A stretch of DNA of 64,000 bases from JAVVEG01 sp032251455 (GTDB taxonomy: Bacteria > Pseudomonadota > Gammaproteobacteria > Pseudomonadales > Pseudohongiellaceae). The DNA lies in assembly GCA_032251455.1 (NCBI GenBank), contig JAVVEG010000005.1, positions 124,001-188,000 on the forward strand. Reading direction: 5' to 3'. Every line of letters starts with the position of its first letter. Positions within the stretch are counted from its first letter, which is position 1. Below, piece by piece: positions 8,203-17,060 of this stretch. Under the pieces are notes generated by a model. That model saw only the letters and a list, made by a program, of their open reading frames with translations, had not been told where the DNA came from and did not search any database. The position numbers and the translations under genes were made by a program.

Positions 8203-10377
8203 TTAATGGAGCGCTTGTTGTCCTGTGGCCGGTTTGAGTGGCCGTGGCACTTTCCGGCTTTTCACCCGCACTACCTTGCTGACGGGTTTGATCAGACGGA
8301 TGCGTTTCATTACCCGCGCCAGGTGCACACGATTACGCACATTCAGTGACAGGTTCACGATACTGAAGCGGGCATCGCGTTCCACCGTGCTTATTTTCTC
8401 GATATTGGCTTCGGTGCTGGTGATGGCTGTCGCCAGCTTGGCTATGATGCCACGTTCATTCTCCAGCTCAACCCGCACTTCCACCGAGAACTCACCAGTC
8501 ACATTGGGATCCCAGCGCACGGAAATACATTTCTCCGGATTATCACGGATTTCCGCGATGTTGTTACAGCCATCGGTATGGATGACCATGCCGCGACCAG
8601 TACTGATATGGCCAATAATCGGATCTCCCGGGATGGGATGGCAGCACTTGGCATAAGTCATCACCATGCCCTCCGAGCCACGAATGGCCAGGGCAGACTG
8701 GCGGTTTTCCTTGCTGGGCTTGTCGGGGGTCTCCTCGCCGTGTTCGGGTACCAGCCGCTGGGCAATCATATAGGCCATGCGGTTACCCAGGCCAATATCT
8801 TCCAGCAAGGTATTGAGTTCACTGATATTGGTCTGCTGCAGCACGGACTGGATCTGCTCGGCCGGAATTTTATCCAATTGGGTACCAAAACCCGCCAAAA
8901 CCTTGTTGAGAAGGCGTTTGCCCAGTGACACAGATTCTGAATGCCGTTGATTTTTCAGGTAATGACGAATATTGCTGCGGGCCTTGCCGGTTATCACAAA
9001 GCTGAGCCAGGCAGGGTTGGGGTGATTACCGGGCGCGGTGATGATCTCGACAGTTTGTCCGCTTTCCAGCGGCTCACTCAATGGGGCCAGGCGGCGACTG
9101 ATGCGGCAGGCAACACAGGAGTTGCCGACATCGGTATGGACGGCATAGGCAAAATCGACAGCGGTCGAGCCGGCCGGCAATTCCATGATGGTGCCTTTGG
9201 GCGTAAACACATAGATTTCATCAGGGAACAGGTCAATCTTGACATTTTCGATGAATTCCAGCGAGTTTCCCGCATTTTGCTGCATTTCCAGCAGTCCATT
9301 GACCCACTGCCGGGCGCGGATATGGGCATTGCTGGGCGTGTCATCGTGTGATTTGTACAGCCAGTGGGCAGCAATGCCGTTGTTGGCCATGGCCTCCATC
9401 TCTTCGGTGCGGATCTGAATCTCGATGGGAACGCCGTGCATGCCGAACAGGGTGGTGTGCAGAGACTGATAGCCATTGGCCTTGGGGATGGCAATATAAT
9501 CCTTGAAGCGGCCCGGCACCGGTTTGTACAGATTGTGTACGGCGCCCAGTACCCGATAGCAGGTATCCACGGAGTCAACCACGATGCGGAAAGCGAACAC
9601 ATCCATGATTTCGGAGAAGGATTTGCGCTTGGCACGCATTTTCTCATAGATGCTGTAAAGGTGTTTCTCGCGTCCGATGGTACGTCCGGGCAAGCCTTCC
9701 CGCTGCAGACAGACTTCCAGCGCGGTTTGTATCTGCCGGACTATCTCTTTGCGGTTGCCACGGATGCTGCGCACGGCCGCGTCAATGCGGCGGGCACGCA
9801 TGGGATAGAGCGCGGCAAAGCCAAGTTCTTCAAATTCGATGCGGACAGCGTTCATGCCCAGGCGGTTGGCAATGGGGGCATAGATGTCCAGGGTTTCCCT
9901 GGCAATGCGGCGGCGCTTTTCTGGGCTCAACACATCCAGGGTGCGCATATTGTGCAGGCGGTCTGCCAGCTTCACCAGGATAACGCGCAGATCCTTGGCC
10001 ATGGCCAGGGCCATCTTCTGGAAATTCTCGGCCTGGGCCTCGGCATGGGTACTGAAGGTGATTTTGTTGAGTTTGCTGACCCCATCGACCATCTCGGCCA
10101 CAGTGTCACCAAACTGGCCTTTGACAGCGGCCTTGGTCAGCCCGGTATCTTCGATGACATCGTGCAGCATGGCCGCCATCAGGCTTTGATGGTCCATGTG
10201 CATTTCGCTGAGTATGCCGGCCACTGCCAGAGGGTGAGTGACATAGGCTTCGCCGCTGCGGCGGAACTGGCCATCGTGGGCCTGTTCGGCATAAAAGTAG
10301 GCTCGCCTCACGGCATTGACCTGTTCAGATTCCAGGTAGGCAGAGAGGTTACTGGCAAGAGAGTCGATGGTATTCAT
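8203..10377 (-). CDS. spoT: Bifunctional (p)ppGpp synthetase/hydrolase SpoT
   Basis: A 724-residue RelA/SpoT homologue that makes and degrades the stringent-response alarmone (p)ppGpp. The N-terminal HD hydrolase domain is intact with HDVIEDT at 72-78, which is the SpoT-type (active) hydrolase signature. The synthetase domain follows (VFAFRIVV, GRFKDYIAIPKANGYQSLHT), then the TGS domain around 385-445 (DEIYVFTPKG), a zinc-finger-like CCHP segment, and a C-terminal ACT domain (about 630-705). The gene begins 18 bases after the rpoZ stop and ends just before ridA; the gmk-rpoZ-spoT operon is typical of gammaproteobacteria. Confidence 0.97.
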   Translation of the reverse strand: MNTIDSLASNLSAYLESEQVNAVRRAYFYAEQAHDGQFRRSGEAYVTHPLAVAGILSEMHMDHQSLMAAMLHDVIEDTGLTKAAVKGQFGDTVAEMVDGVSKLNKITFSTHAEAQAENFQKMALAMAKDLRVILVKLADRLHNMRTLDVLSPEKRRRIARETLDIYAPIANRLGMNAVRIEFEELGFAALYPMRARRIDAAVRSIRGNRKEIVRQIQTALEVCLQREGLPGRTIGREKHLYSIYEKMRAKRKSFSEIMDVFAFRIVVDSVDTCYRVLGAVHNLYKPVPGRFKDYIAIPKANGYQSLHTTLFGMHGVPIEIQIRTEEMEAMANNGIAAHWLYKSHDDTPSNAHIRARQWVNGLLEMQQNAGNSLEFIENVKIDLFPDEIYVFTPKGTIMELPAGSTAVDFAYAVHTDVGNSCVACRISRRLAPLSEPLESGQTVEIITAPGNHPNPAWLSFVITGKARSNIRHYLKNQRHSESVSLGKRLLNKVLAGFGTQLDKIPAEQIQSVLQQTNISELNTLLEDIGLGNRMAYMIAQRLVPEHGEETPDKPSKENRQSALAIRGSEGMVMTYAKCCHPIPGDPIIGHISTGRGMVIHTDGCNNIAEIRDNPEKCISVRWDPNVTGEFSVEVRVELENERGIIAKLATAITSTEANIEKISTVERDARFSIVNLSLNVRNRVHLARVMKRIRLIKPVSKVVRVKSRKVPRPLKPATGQQALH

Positions 10378-10395
10378 CAGCCGACCCTCCCCGGA

Positions 10396-10725
10396 TTATT
10401 CGTCTTCCATGTCAAAGTTGTTGTTGGCGGAACCGGCTTCGGCTTCGGCAATGATGGCGCCCATCATGGCGGCAGTTGCGCTGAGTTCGGTTTCCGTCAT
10501 TTCGCTGCTGCGCTGGGCATTGCTGCGGGAAATCAGAATGCTGGCATCAACCAGACCTTCGGCAATCTCGCGCAAAGCGATTACAGTGGGCTTGTCATTG
10601 TCGACAGGAACCAGCGGGTCTTTGCCGCCAGTCTGTATTTGACGGGCCCGCTTGCTGGAAATCATCACCAGCTGAAAGCGGTTGTCCACCTTTTCAAGGC
10701 AGTCTTCTACGGTAATACGTGCCAT
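10396..10725 (-). CDS. rpoZ: RNA polymerase omega subunit
   Basis: A 109-residue omega subunit that helps assemble and stabilise RNA polymerase and forms part of a ppGpp site. The conserved core MARITVEDCLEKVDNRFQLV and the KPTVIALREIAEG helix are clear. The C-terminal tail is acidic and Asn-rich (NNNFDMEDE) and longer than in E. coli. Position between gmk and spoT agrees. Confidence 0.96.
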   Translation of the reverse strand: MARITVEDCLEKVDNRFQLVMISSKRARQIQTGGKDPLVPVDNDKPTVIALREIAEGLVDASILISRSNAQRSSEMTETELSATAAMMGAIIAEAEAGSANNNFDMEDE

Positions 10726-10854
10726 ACCTGATACCTGTAAAGAGAATTGTTGCTGGAAGCAGCAGTCTGGGCTTACTGCAGCAGACCGGTGATTCTACCC
10801 AAATTGCGCGAAAATTGCATGAACTTTGATGAGAACCGGCAAAATCAGCGGGAT

Positions 10855-11481
10855 TCAGAGGTTCCCCAGCAAATCACGTAACAGCGCTGCATTGTTGAGT
10901 TGCTGCTGACCCTGTTCCAGACGGGCAGCGCGGAAAATCGACTGCAGGTCGGCCAGTGCTGTGGCGAAATCCTGGTTGATAACCAGGTAATCGGCATCCA
11001 CATAATGGGAAATTTCTGCGCTGGCCTGCTGCATGCGCCGGGTGATAGTGGCCTGGTCATCCTGGCCGCGACTGGTCAGGCGTTGCAGCAGGGTTTGCAG
11101 GGAGGGCGGCAGAATGAAAATACTCTTGCAGGGCGACATGACCTTGCGGACCTGGTTGGCACCTTGCCAGTCTATCTCCAGAATGACATCCAGCCCCTGG
11201 TCCAGCTGGGCCTGGACCCAGGGCCGGGAGGTGCCATAAAGATTGCCGAACACCTCTGCGGATTCGAGAAATTCTCCCCGGTCGCGCATCTGCAGGAAAT
11301 GCTCTGGGCTGACGAAATGGTAATTTTTACCATCCACCTCGCCGGGGCGGGCAGGACGGGTGGTATGGGAGACGGATACGCACAGCAGCGGGTCGTTCCC
11401 CTGCTGCAGCAAGGCATTGACCAGACTGGTCTTGCCGGCACCCGAGGGTGCGGAAATAGTAAAGAGTGTCCCTCGGGGCAT
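10855..11481 (-). CDS. gmk: Guanylate kinase
   Basis: A 208-residue guanylate kinase converting GMP and ATP to GDP and ADP. The P-loop SAPSGAGKTSL lies at residues 10-20. The GMP-binding segments follow (SHTTRPARPGEVDGKNYHF; then EVFGNLYGTSR) and LEIDWQGANQV. It is the first gene of the leftward gmk-rpoZ-spoT-ridA group, with a 130-base spacer before rpoZ. Confidence 0.97.
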   Translation of the reverse strand: MPRGTLFTISAPSGAGKTSLVNALLQQGNDPLLCVSVSHTTRPARPGEVDGKNYHFVSPEHFLQMRDRGEFLESAEVFGNLYGTSRPWVQAQLDQGLDVILEIDWQGANQVRKVMSPCKSIFILPPSLQTLLQRLTSRGQDDQATITRRMQQASAEISHYVDADYLVINQDFATALADLQSIFRAARLEQGQQQLNNAALLRDLLGNL

Positions 11482-11601
11482 GGTACGGGCTCAGTCCGGA
11501 AAAGCGGCCTAGACATTGGAGGTCACGACTATAGACAATAGCGTCTGGGCTGTCCACCGTCAGCGGTCCGCCAGCAAGCCAAACAGGATAGGATCAAATA
11601 C

Positions 11602-12126
11602 ATGCACACAGAGGCAACAAGGGTTCATGGTTTTGCCCCGGTAACAGCGCCTCATGCGCGGTGTCTGATTCTGGGCTCGATGCCGGGTATCGCCTCCCTG
11701 CAGAGGCAGCAATACTATGCCCATCCACGCAATGCCTTCTGGCCGCTGATGGAAAATCTGCTGGCCATGCCCAAGGGCCTGGGTTACCAGCAGCGATGCC
11801 TGCACTTGCAACAACAGGGTCTGGCGCTGTGGGATGTGCTGCAAACCTGTACCCGTGCTGGTAGTCTGGATTCAGCGATTGTGACGGATTCCATAGTGCC
11901 CAATGATTTCAGGGCATTTCTGCAACAGCAGCCACACCTGAGATTGATTTGTTTCAACGGAAGCAAGGCGGAGCAGGTCTTCAAAAAGCATGTCCTGCCC
12001 GGGCTTGATGGGATGCTGACAGGAATCGATTGTCGACGCCTGCCCTCGACCAGTCCAGCGCATGCGGCGATGGATCTGGCCGCAAAAAGCAAAGCCTGGG
12101 CTGTGATCACGACGTGTTTGCACTGA
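11602..12126 (+). CDS. DNA-deoxyinosine (hypoxanthine) glycosylase, UDG superfamily
   Basis: A 174-residue protein of the uracil-DNA-glycosylase superfamily, family 6 type, which excises hypoxanthine from deaminated DNA. Motif I reads GSMPGIASL (25-33), followed by YYAHPRNAFWPLM, and motif II is LPSTSPAHA near residue 149, all characteristic of hypoxanthine-DNA glycosylases rather than Mug or Ung. It diverges from gmk with about 120 bases between start codons, room for divergent promoters. It is followed by alkB, another base-damage repair gene. Confidence 0.85.
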   Translation: MHTEATRVHGFAPVTAPHARCLILGSMPGIASLQRQQYYAHPRNAFWPLMENLLAMPKGLGYQQRCLHLQQQGLALWDVLQTCTRAGSLDSAIVTDSIVPNDFRAFLQQQPHLRLICFNGSKAEQVFKKHVLPGLDGMLTGIDCRRLPSTSPAHAAMDLAAKSKAWAVITTCLH

Positions 12127-12195
12127 GCTGGGCATTTGCACTGAGTCAGGTGGCCTGTTTCGGCTGTCATGGTTTATCAAACCAGGGGTCTCAAC

Positions 12196-12888
12196 ATGAT
12201 TCAGCAGTCTTTCATCGAAAACCTGACCCAGGTAGAGGTCAGAGCAGAGGCATTGAGCCCGGATACCATGCTTTTGCATCGGTTCCTGCTTGGCCAGTCA
12301 GAGAAAAGCGCAGGGGAAACCGCAGAGAAAATTGTGGCAGAAATTGCCCGTTTGACGCTTGCTGCACCGTTTCGCCAGATGCAAACGCCCGGTGGCAGAA
12401 CCATGTCCGCCGCGCTCAGTAACTGTGGCTTACTGGGTTGGGTGACGGACCGGCAGGGATACCGCTACCAGCCCACCGATCCCGATAGTGGCAGGCCCTG
12501 GCCAGCAATGCCGGAATTGTTTCGAGCTCTGGCACAGCAGGCGGCAGCGGCGGCCGGGTATGCCGGTTTCAATCCGGATGTCTGCCTGCTCAATCGCTAT
12601 CAAGCCGGTGCGCGGATGAGCCTGCACCAGGACCGGGATGAAAAAAATCTGGATGCCCCCATCGTCTCCTTTTCACTGGGCCTGCCCGCGCTGTTCCTGT
12701 GGGGCGGGCTCAAGCGGGGTGATGGAGTGCTCAGATGGACTCTTGAGCACGGTGATGCACTGGTCTGGGGGCGAAGTGATCGTCTTCGCTACCATGGGAT
12801 TGCTCCGTTGCCGTCTGGCCAGCATCCCCTGACGGGAGCTGTCCGCTATAACCTGACCTTTCGCCAGACCGGATTGCCGGCAGGATGA
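12196..12888 (+). CDS. alkB: AlkB-type alkylated DNA repair dioxygenase
   Basis: A 230-residue Fe(II)/2-oxoglutarate dioxygenase that reverses 1-methyladenine and 3-methylcytosine damage. The iron ligands are H144 and D146 in LHQDRDE, and H200 in RYHGI. The 2-oxoglutarate-binding arginines are in RYNLTFR (R217, R223). SFSLGLPALFLWGG is the typical beta-strand segment. The ATG at 12196 is chosen because CAGGGG lies about 8 bases upstream; an in-frame ATG at 12169 has no visible ribosome binding site. Likely co-transcribed with the preceding glycosylase. Confidence 0.93.
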   Translation: MIQQSFIENLTQVEVRAEALSPDTMLLHRFLLGQSEKSAGETAEKIVAEIARLTLAAPFRQMQTPGGRTMSAALSNCGLLGWVTDRQGYRYQPTDPDSGRPWPAMPELFRALAQQAAAAAGYAGFNPDVCLLNRYQAGARMSLHQDRDEKNLDAPIVSFSLGLPALFLWGGLKRGDGVLRWTLEHGDALVWGRSDRLRYHGIAPLPSGQHPLTGAVRYNLTFRQTGLPAG

Positions 12889-12921
12889 AGGGTTGGCAAA
12901 AAGGGTAGACGGAGCGCGAGC

Positions 12922-13575
12922 CTATTCGATCTCCGCGGACCAGGTCGCTATAACCTCATCCATATCATTGCCGTGGCGGGACATGGCGCCATCAAACTGG
13001 TTCAGGTAGGTCAGGCCCAGGTTGATGCCGTCAACAATGATATTGCGCACTTTCCAGTTGCCGGCAGCATCCGTGCGCATGGAGTAATTCAGGGCAAACT
13101 GCTGACCCGCATCAGTGGTGGCGCGCATCTGCACACTGGCCCTGCCGCTGGCCACGTCGAAACCGGCTGGTGGGTCCAGCACTTCCACCTCACTGATGGC
13201 CAGGGTCAGAAAACTGTCCAGGTAGAGGCTGACCAGGGAGCGGGTAAAAACCTGGGTGAATTGCTGCAACTGTTCTTCAGTGATGGCTGCGCGATGATTG
13301 CCGGTGACATTGCGGGCGATGGATTGAAAATCAACGATGGGCTCCAGGGCGCCGATCATTACATCGACCATGGGATCACTGACCTGGTTGCCATATTGGG
13401 CTTTCAGCTTCTCGACCGTTTCAAGCAGGTCCACACTGGCTTCCCGGACCAGATCGTGTGGCCCCTGTTGCTGTTGTGCATTTGCCATGCCCACCAGGGC
13501 TGTCAGGCTGTAAAGCAGGAAAAGGGCCTTGCCGAGAACTCGCAAAGAGCGGTGGGAAATTGACTTGGTACGCAT
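12922..13575 (-). CDS. mlaC: MlaC/Ttg2D-type periplasmic phospholipid-binding protein
   Basis: A 217-residue exported protein of the MlaC family (toluene-tolerance Ttg2D; HpnM in hopanoid clusters). It has a basic N-terminus and signal peptide (to about residue 33, ending GMANA) and the family core DFQSIARNVTGNHR, LVSLYLDSFL and the C-terminal GNWKVRNIIVDGINL. MlaC shuttles lipids through the periplasm. The ATG at 13575 has CAGGAG 7 bases upstream; a longer frame runs back into the RND gene. It is the last gene of an mlaA-RND-mlaC operon, with 22 bases after the RND stop. Confidence 0.9.
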   Translation of the reverse strand: MRTKSISHRSLRVLGKALFLLYSLTALVGMANAQQQQGPHDLVREASVDLLETVEKLKAQYGNQVSDPMVDVMIGALEPIVDFQSIARNVTGNHRAAITEEQLQQFTQVFTRSLVSLYLDSFLTLAISEVEVLDPPAGFDVASGRASVQMRATTDAGQQFALNYSMRTDAAGNWKVRNIIVDGINLGLTYLNQFDGAMSRHGNDMDEVIATWSAEIE

Positions 13576-13597
13576 TGGGATACTCCTGTAGTGCATT

Positions 13598-16078
13598 TCA
13601 GGGGACAGCCAGTTCAGCGATCTTCTTTCTGTCATAGACCAGGACAAGAAGGCTGGGCAGGATGGTCAGGTTGGCCAGCAGCGCCAGCGCCATGGCCATG
13701 GCGGTCAGGATGCCAAAATAGACAGTGGGTATGAAGTTGGAAAAGCCCAGCACGGAAAAACCGATGATCACTGTAAACGAGGTGTAGTAGATGGCATCAC
13801 CGATACTTTTGTGGCTGTTCAGGATGGCTTGTTTTACATCATCGGTTTGCTCGAACTCTGCCTTGAACCTGTGCAGATAATGGATGGCATCATCCACGCC
13901 AATACCGATGATCACCGCGGCAATGGTAATGGTCATGATATCCAGCGAAATACCGGCAAAACCCATGATGGCAAGAATGGTTGCTGCGGCAAGAATATTG
14001 GGAATCAGACCCAGCACGGCCAGGGTAACCGAGCGCAACAAACCCGCAAACATCAGAAAGGTGGCAGTTATCACGAAGATCAGGGTGGATTGCTGTGATG
14101 CCAGCAAATGTTCCAGCATGCCATTGAACAATACCGCCATGCCGGTGACTTCCACCCGGTCATCGGCCAGGCCCAACTCGTCGGTGGCAAAGGCCTGAAT
14201 ATCATCGATCAGACCCTGCAGCGAATAGCTGGGCCCGGTCTCATGAATGCGGGCGCTTATCCGCATCTGTCCCAGTTCGGGTGAGGCGTAGGGCAGAATC
14301 AGCTGATTGCGGATCTGTTCGGGTATGGCCCCGATGGCAGCGACCAGCTCAACCGAGCTGAGCGCCTGGTCGTTATTGAAGGTTCTGCCGACCTGCTCAA
14401 GCGTGGCAATGGACAGGACCTTGCCAATTTCAGGGCGGCTCTGCAGATAGGCCTGTAAACGTGCCACATAATCTATTTTATCCGAGGTGAACCAATAGCG
14501 TTGTGGATAAGAGTCTTCCACCGCGGTGAAAAAGTCACTGTCCTGATCCACGGCTTGCTGTTCAAAGGGCGGGAACTCGATGATGACATCAAGCGGAATG
14601 GTGCCGCCCAGGTTTTGATCGATATAGGCCAGACCCTGGTGGATTTCAGTATCCTGCTTGAAGTAGTCAATAAAACGGTTGTTGAGGGTCAAGCGGTTGA
14701 TACCGATGATGGCAAGCACAAAGGAGACCAGTGCAGCGACAATCACCAGCTTGTTGCGGCTGATGGAAATTTCGCCAAAGAATCGGGTAACTGCGGGTTC
14801 ATGATGCAGGGTCACGCTGGCAGGCCCCTTGGGCAACAACAGGAGCATGCCGGCAAAAAGGCTGTAGGTCACCAGCAGAGAGACCAGTATCCCGACACAC
14901 ATGATCCAGCCGAAATCCATCACCGGAACGATGGCGCTGGTGACCAGGGAGCCAAAGGCGACCATGGTGGTGAGCGCCGTATAGACACAGGGGACCAGTT
15001 TGTCTTTCATGGCATTGAACACCAGGTCGACATGCTTTGCGTCCGGTGAGATCGCACGCAGCTCGCGGTATTTGGCAATAAGGTGAATCGAGAAGGAGAT
15101 CGAGATGATGGCCAGCAGGGAAACAAAGTTGGAGGAGACAATGGTCACCGGCTGCTGGAAAAAACCCAGAACGCCAATGGTCATGAAAACCGTGACTGCC
15201 GTGCTGAGCAGAGGCAGCACGACCCAGCGCACCCGGCGGAAAATAATGAACAGCATGGCGGCTATCAACAAAACAACAGCAGTACCAAATACAGTGATAT
15301 CACTTTTCACATACTCGATCATGTCGGAAGCAACCAGCGGCACGCCACCCAGATGAATGACTGCATCGCTGCGAAATTGATTCCGTATCTCGCGAATTGC
15401 GGCCAGGGTCGCATCACGTTGAGCCAGGTGCTGGCCATATTCGGTCCGATAGGCTTCCTCTGCAGCAGTGAGTTCGCTTTGTTCAGCGGCTGAAGGGGTT
15501 TCAAGCTGACGCAGGCGATCACGGGTGTCCTTGAGTTCGCTCAGCGCAGTATTGGGCGCAAGATCGATGCGCAGGGCCGTGCTACGGCCATCGGCAGAAA
15601 TCAACAGGTCGCGAAAAAGCGGGCTGTTGGTCAACTCTTCCCGGGCCAGGGCCAGATCGACATCAGCCGAGCTGAGTGTGCGGTACCCCTCTGCCAGTTG
15701 TGCCAGGGGAACAGGCGGGCTGGACAGCAGTGGTGCATCGAACAGGGAAGTGACACCCTGTACCCCCGGCACTTGCCCGATTCGGTTTGCAAGAGTCTGA
15801 ATTGTATCCAGAGTCTGCCGGGTGAAGATGTCTCCGGAATCCGGCGAGTAGGTGAGAAACAGGAATTCGTCGCTGCCAAAGGAGCGAACAACCTCCTGAT
15901 AATAGGCCAGATCAGGGTCGCCTTCCTGCACCAGTGTGTCTTCAGAGGCATCAAAGCCAAACTGTCTGGAGAAATAGGCGGCAACCAGCAGCAACACCAA
16001 AACAACAGCCAGTATTTGCACTGGATAATTCAGGCATTCCCGGTAACGGCCGGACATGTATTGTCGAATATAGTTCAC
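13598..16078 (-). CDS. RND-superfamily (MMPL/HpnN-like) lipid exporter
   Basis: An 826-residue inner-membrane protein of the eukaryote-like RND/MMPL group. It shows the duplicated RND plan: one TM helix, a large periplasmic domain (about 45-255), five TM helices, then a second set with its periplasmic domain at about 450-640. The proton-relay region reads GVDDAIHYLHRF near residue 735. HpnN relatives move hopanoids to the outer membrane. The start is probably GTG at 16078, with AGGAAG 9 bases upstream; ATG 16057 is an alternative. Flanking mlaA and mlaC genes strongly suggest a lipid substrate; no hopanoid biosynthesis gene is in the window. Confidence 0.88.
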   Translation of the reverse strand: MNYIRQYMSGRYRECLNYPVQILAVVLVLLLVAAYFSRQFGFDASEDTLVQEGDPDLAYYQEVVRSFGSDEFLFLTYSPDSGDIFTRQTLDTIQTLANRIGQVPGVQGVTSLFDAPLLSSPPVPLAQLAEGYRTLSSADVDLALAREELTNSPLFRDLLISADGRSTALRIDLAPNTALSELKDTRDRLRQLETPSAAEQSELTAAEEAYRTEYGQHLAQRDATLAAIREIRNQFRSDAVIHLGGVPLVASDMIEYVKSDITVFGTAVVLLIAAMLFIIFRRVRWVVLPLLSTAVTVFMTIGVLGFFQQPVTIVSSNFVSLLAIISISFSIHLIAKYRELRAISPDAKHVDLVFNAMKDKLVPCVYTALTTMVAFGSLVTSAIVPVMDFGWIMCVGILVSLLVTYSLFAGMLLLLPKGPASVTLHHEPAVTRFFGEISISRNKLVIVAALVSFVLAIIGINRLTLNNRFIDYFKQDTEIHQGLAYIDQNLGGTIPLDVIIEFPPFEQQAVDQDSDFFTAVEDSYPQRYWFTSDKIDYVARLQAYLQSRPEIGKVLSIATLEQVGRTFNNDQALSSVELVAAIGAIPEQIRNQLILPYASPELGQMRISARIHETGPSYSLQGLIDDIQAFATDELGLADDRVEVTGMAVLFNGMLEHLLASQQSTLIFVITATFLMFAGLLRSVTLAVLGLIPNILAAATILAIMGFAGISLDIMTITIAAVIIGIGVDDAIHYLHRFKAEFEQTDDVKQAILNSHKSIGDAIYYTSFTVIIGFSVLGFSNFIPTVYFGILTAMAMALALLANLTILPSLLVLVYDRKKIAELAVP

Positions 16079-16135
16079 CGATTTGCTCTTCCTGAGTAGG
16101 GTTTTCTGATGATTGTTTTACATGAAATCAGCTAT

Positions 16136-16858
16136 TCAGTCATCCAGGAAAGGGTCATCGACTTCGGCTCCATTGTTATTCAGAAACTGGCGCCTTTGCA
16201 GATACACATCACGAATGAACAGATAGCGGTCGCCGGAAACAAGTTGCTCCTGCTGTAACACTTCAGCGCGCAGATCAATAAAGGAAAACCCGGTTACCGA
16301 ATTACGGGTAGGGACATGATCGATATAGGTGGGCAGATAGGCGTAAAAATCAGCAATGTCTCCCAGCCCATCGCGGATGGTCGCTGGGCCCCAGAAAGGC
16401 ACTACCAGATAGGGGCCGGATCCGGCACCCCAGCTGGCGAAGGTCTGACCGAAGTCTTCATTGTGCGCAGGCAGGCCGATGCGGCGGGCCACATCGAATA
16501 AGCCGCCGATGCCGATGGTGGTGTTGACCACGAAGCGGGCAGTGTCACTGGCGCCATCGGAGAAGCGGCCCTGCAGAAACTGGTTGATGAATACCGTAGG
16601 GTAAGCGGCATTGTTGAAGGCATTATTGACGCCCCGACGGGCAAAACCGGGAATGACGGCAACATAAACCTGGGTTGCCGGCTTCAACAGATACCGGTCA
16701 AACACGTCGTTGAATGCCTGTACCCGGCGATTGAAAGCTTGCAGAGGGTCAGCAGTCGGGTTTTGGGCGTGACTGACAGAGGCAAGCAACATCGTTGTTG
16801 ATAAAATGACTGCAAACTGTGTCAGTACCCAGGTTTTTCTGCGAAGTCCGTATTGCAC
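16136..16858 (-). CDS. mlaA: MlaA/VacJ family outer-membrane lipid transport protein
   Basis: A protein of about 240 residues of the MlaA (VacJ) family, which removes mislocalised phospholipids from the outer leaflet of the outer membrane. Core motifs: DPLQAFNRRVQAFNDVFDRY, the NNAAYPTVFINQFLQG region, and SGPYLVVPFWGPATIRDG. A signal peptide is present but ends SVSHAQ without a lipobox cysteine, so it is not predicted to be a lipoprotein, unlike E. coli MlaA. GTG 16858 is favoured as start since GGGAGG lies just upstream and the signal peptide then begins properly; ATG 16891 is the alternative. First gene of the operon. Confidence 0.92.
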   Translation of the reverse strand: MQYGLRRKTWVLTQFAVILSTTMLLASVSHAQNPTADPLQAFNRRVQAFNDVFDRYLLKPATQVYVAVIPGFARRGVNNAFNNAAYPTVFINQFLQGRFSDGASDTARFVVNTTIGIGGLFDVARRIGLPAHNEDFGQTFASWGAGSGPYLVVPFWGPATIRDGLGDIADFYAYLPTYIDHVPTRNSVTGFSFIDLRAEVLQQEQLVSGDRYLFIRDVYLQRRQFLNNNGAEVDDPFLDD

Positions 16859-16983
16859 CAATCCTCCCACTGCCTCGTCAAGGCATGTCATCTGAAGTAA
16901 TTTCAGGTCAACTCAGTGCCTGGGCTCGATCTGGATAAAGGTAGTCCGGGGCTTGCCAAAGTTGACCATAACTACCCTGTTTG

Positions 16984-17004
16984 ACCAATCTCAGTAAGAT
17001 TGGT
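16984..17004. other. Perfect inverted repeat between hydrolase and mlaA
   Basis: ACCAATCT, five bases, AGATTGGT: an exact 8-bp palindrome in the 200-base spacer between the hydrolase stop and the mlaA start. No T-run follows on either strand, so an operator or RNA hairpin is as likely as a terminator. Confidence 0.4.
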
Positions 17005-17060
17005 TACAAAGCAAGGAGTTGTGGCAGGCTTGCCGTGCTCTCTCTGCAAGGTAATCGATT

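Noticed and set aside
9364..10731. 455-codon plus-strand open frame over spoT and rpoZ
   Set aside because: It lies antisense to two housekeeping genes with firm identity. Its translation is rich in Gly/His/Phe without domain features.
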